From: Cacajao melanocephalus
Taxonomy: Eukaryota; Chordata; Mammalia; Primates; Pitheciidae
DNA length: 64,000 nucleotides
Assembly (NCBI GenBank): GCA_963573385.1
Contig: CAUYLG010044634.1
Location: forward strand, 1-64,000
Reading direction: 5' to 3'
In this document: in pieces, positions 63,111 to 64,000 of the stretch
How positions within the stretch are numbered: position 1 is the stretch's first letter
Layout of the letters: each line of letters opens with the position of its first letter
Made by a program: the position numbers and the translations under genes
The notes under the pieces: generated by a model
What the model was told of the DNA's origin: nothing
Databases searched by the model: none
Seen by the model: the letters and a program-made list of their open reading frames with translations, nothing else

Positions 63111-63300
63111 TCTCAATCAGGGACCACCAGACTTTTTCTGTAAAAGGCCAGAGAATAAATAGGTTAAGCTCTGTGGGCCACAGTCACAGGCTCTGCCACC
63201 TATTCTTTTTTCTTTTACCTAATCCCTTAAAATGGTAACAACCATTCTTAGCTCACCAAGCTGTACAAAAACTCTACTGAACAGGGTCTGCTGACCCCTG
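63111..63300 (+). mobile_element. hAT-type non-autonomous DNA transposon, likely
   Basis: GACTTTTTCTGTAAAAGGCC, GCTCTGTGGGCCACAGTC and GGTCTGCTGACCCCTG are the two ends and middle of a common short DNA transposon. The exact name is uncertain. Confidence 0.6.
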
Positions 63301-63309
63301 ATTTGCTGT

Positions 63310-63465
63310 TTAGTGTGGCGCCACTGGCCACATGTGGCTACTGAGCACTTGAAAGGTGGCTTGTATGACTGAGGGACTGAATTTTAAATTTTATTTCACT
63401 TTAATTTAAATACGCATATGTGGCTAGTGGTTAAGGCAATGTGCAGAGCAGCTCTAGCCAATAAT
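63310..63465 (+). mobile_element. Short DNA-transposon-like element
   Basis: GGCCACATGTGGCTACTGAG near the start and GCATATGTGGCTAGTGG near the end with an AT-rich centre. It resembles a known short hAT-like repeat; name uncertain. Confidence 0.5.
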
Positions 63466-63632
63466 TAAGGAAATGTATTAACTATTAACTACTACACAGC
63501 AGGCTTAAAAGACAAACAGAATGGAAAGATAACTCCCTCTCAACCTTGTTGTTTTGACTTGCCCTGCCTCTACTAGTCCATCAAGAGTTGTCAAAAAATG
63601 ACAGTTTGATGACAAGCTCCTGAACTCATTTT

Positions 63633-63778
63633 AATTTTTTTTTTTTGAGACAGAGTCTTACTGTCGCCCAGGCTGGAGTGCAGTGGCACAATCATAGCTC
63701 ACTGCAGCCTCAACCTCCTGGGCTCCAAGTGGTCCTTCAGACTCCCAAAGTGCTGGGATTACAGCCATGTGCCCAACC
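63633..63778 (-). mobile_element. Internally deleted Alu, minus
   Basis: T-run then GAGACAGAGTCTTACTG, jumping from the right-arm CTCCAAGTGGTCC to ACTCCCAAAGTGCTGGG. Flanked by a 10-bp duplication AACTCATTTT at 63623-63632 and 63779-63788. Confidence 0.9.
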
Positions 63779-63788
63779 AACTCATTTT

Positions 63789-64000
63789 TAAAAACCAGTA
63801 TAACCCTGATATCAAAGCCTAATAATGACAGCACTAAAACAGTAAACCCTTGGACAAATCTCATGAACAAAGATAACGAAAGATAGAAACTACAGTTGCA
63901 AACAATTTGCAGTGTACCAAAAGAATAATACAGTTTGACGTGTCTGGGTTTATTCCATAAGCCAAGTACAATTCATCATGGAAGTTAGCAGCATCATTCT
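63789..64000 (+). mobile_element. L1 ORF2 fragment, runs off the window
   Basis: CCAGTATAACCCTGATATCAAAG and GTGTCTGGGTTTATTCCATAAG resemble the reverse-transcriptase part of an old L1. Confidence 0.65.

Overview
The window is nuclear DNA from a primate, human or close to human. Dozens of Alu elements, many with target-site duplications, L1/L2/MIR remnants, a solo retroviral LTR and a multi-exon vertebrate gene with GT-AG splice sites all point that way. The exact species cannot be fixed by eye.

One gene is visible and it reads on the minus strand. It is DPYSL5 (CRMP5, collapsin response mediator protein 5), recognised from its protein sequence. Seven coding exons lie at 38263-37999, 11822-11664, 9420-9241, 8440-8372, 7414-7370, 6314-6239 and 5039-4883. 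Joined in that order they give one uninterrupted frame from Met1 to the first two bases of codon 316, with matching phases at every junction. That is a little over half of a protein of about 564 residues. The remaining exons would lie to the left of position 1 and the non-coding first exon(s) to the right of 64000. The introns between them are about 26.2 kb, 2.2 kb, 0.8 kb, 1.0 kb, 1.1 kb and 1.2 kb. Intron 4 uses a GC rather than a GT donor.

Layout: 1-4882 is the start of intron 8; 4883-11822 is an exon-dense block with six short exons; 11823-37998 is the large intron 2; 37999-38263 is the exon with the start codon; 38264-64000 is the 3' part of intron 1. Over 95 percent of the window is intronic and much of that is repeats. 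No second gene, RNA gene or CpG-island promoter was found. Almost all other open reading frames fall in Alu or L1 sequence or in unconstrained intron.

The protein is a non-catalytic relative of dihydropyrimidinase that acts in neuronal cytoskeleton regulation. The visible exons show replaced metal-site residues (Ser66, Gln158, Asn247), which fits a scaffold rather than an enzyme.

The most unusual DNA structures are two inverted repeats: a 354-bp AT-rich palindrome at 57451-57804 (arms about 95 percent identical) and a 55-bp hairpin at 2-122 inside Alu sequence. No new defence, mobile or regulatory system was found; the interest here lies in splice-site choice and local rearrangements.
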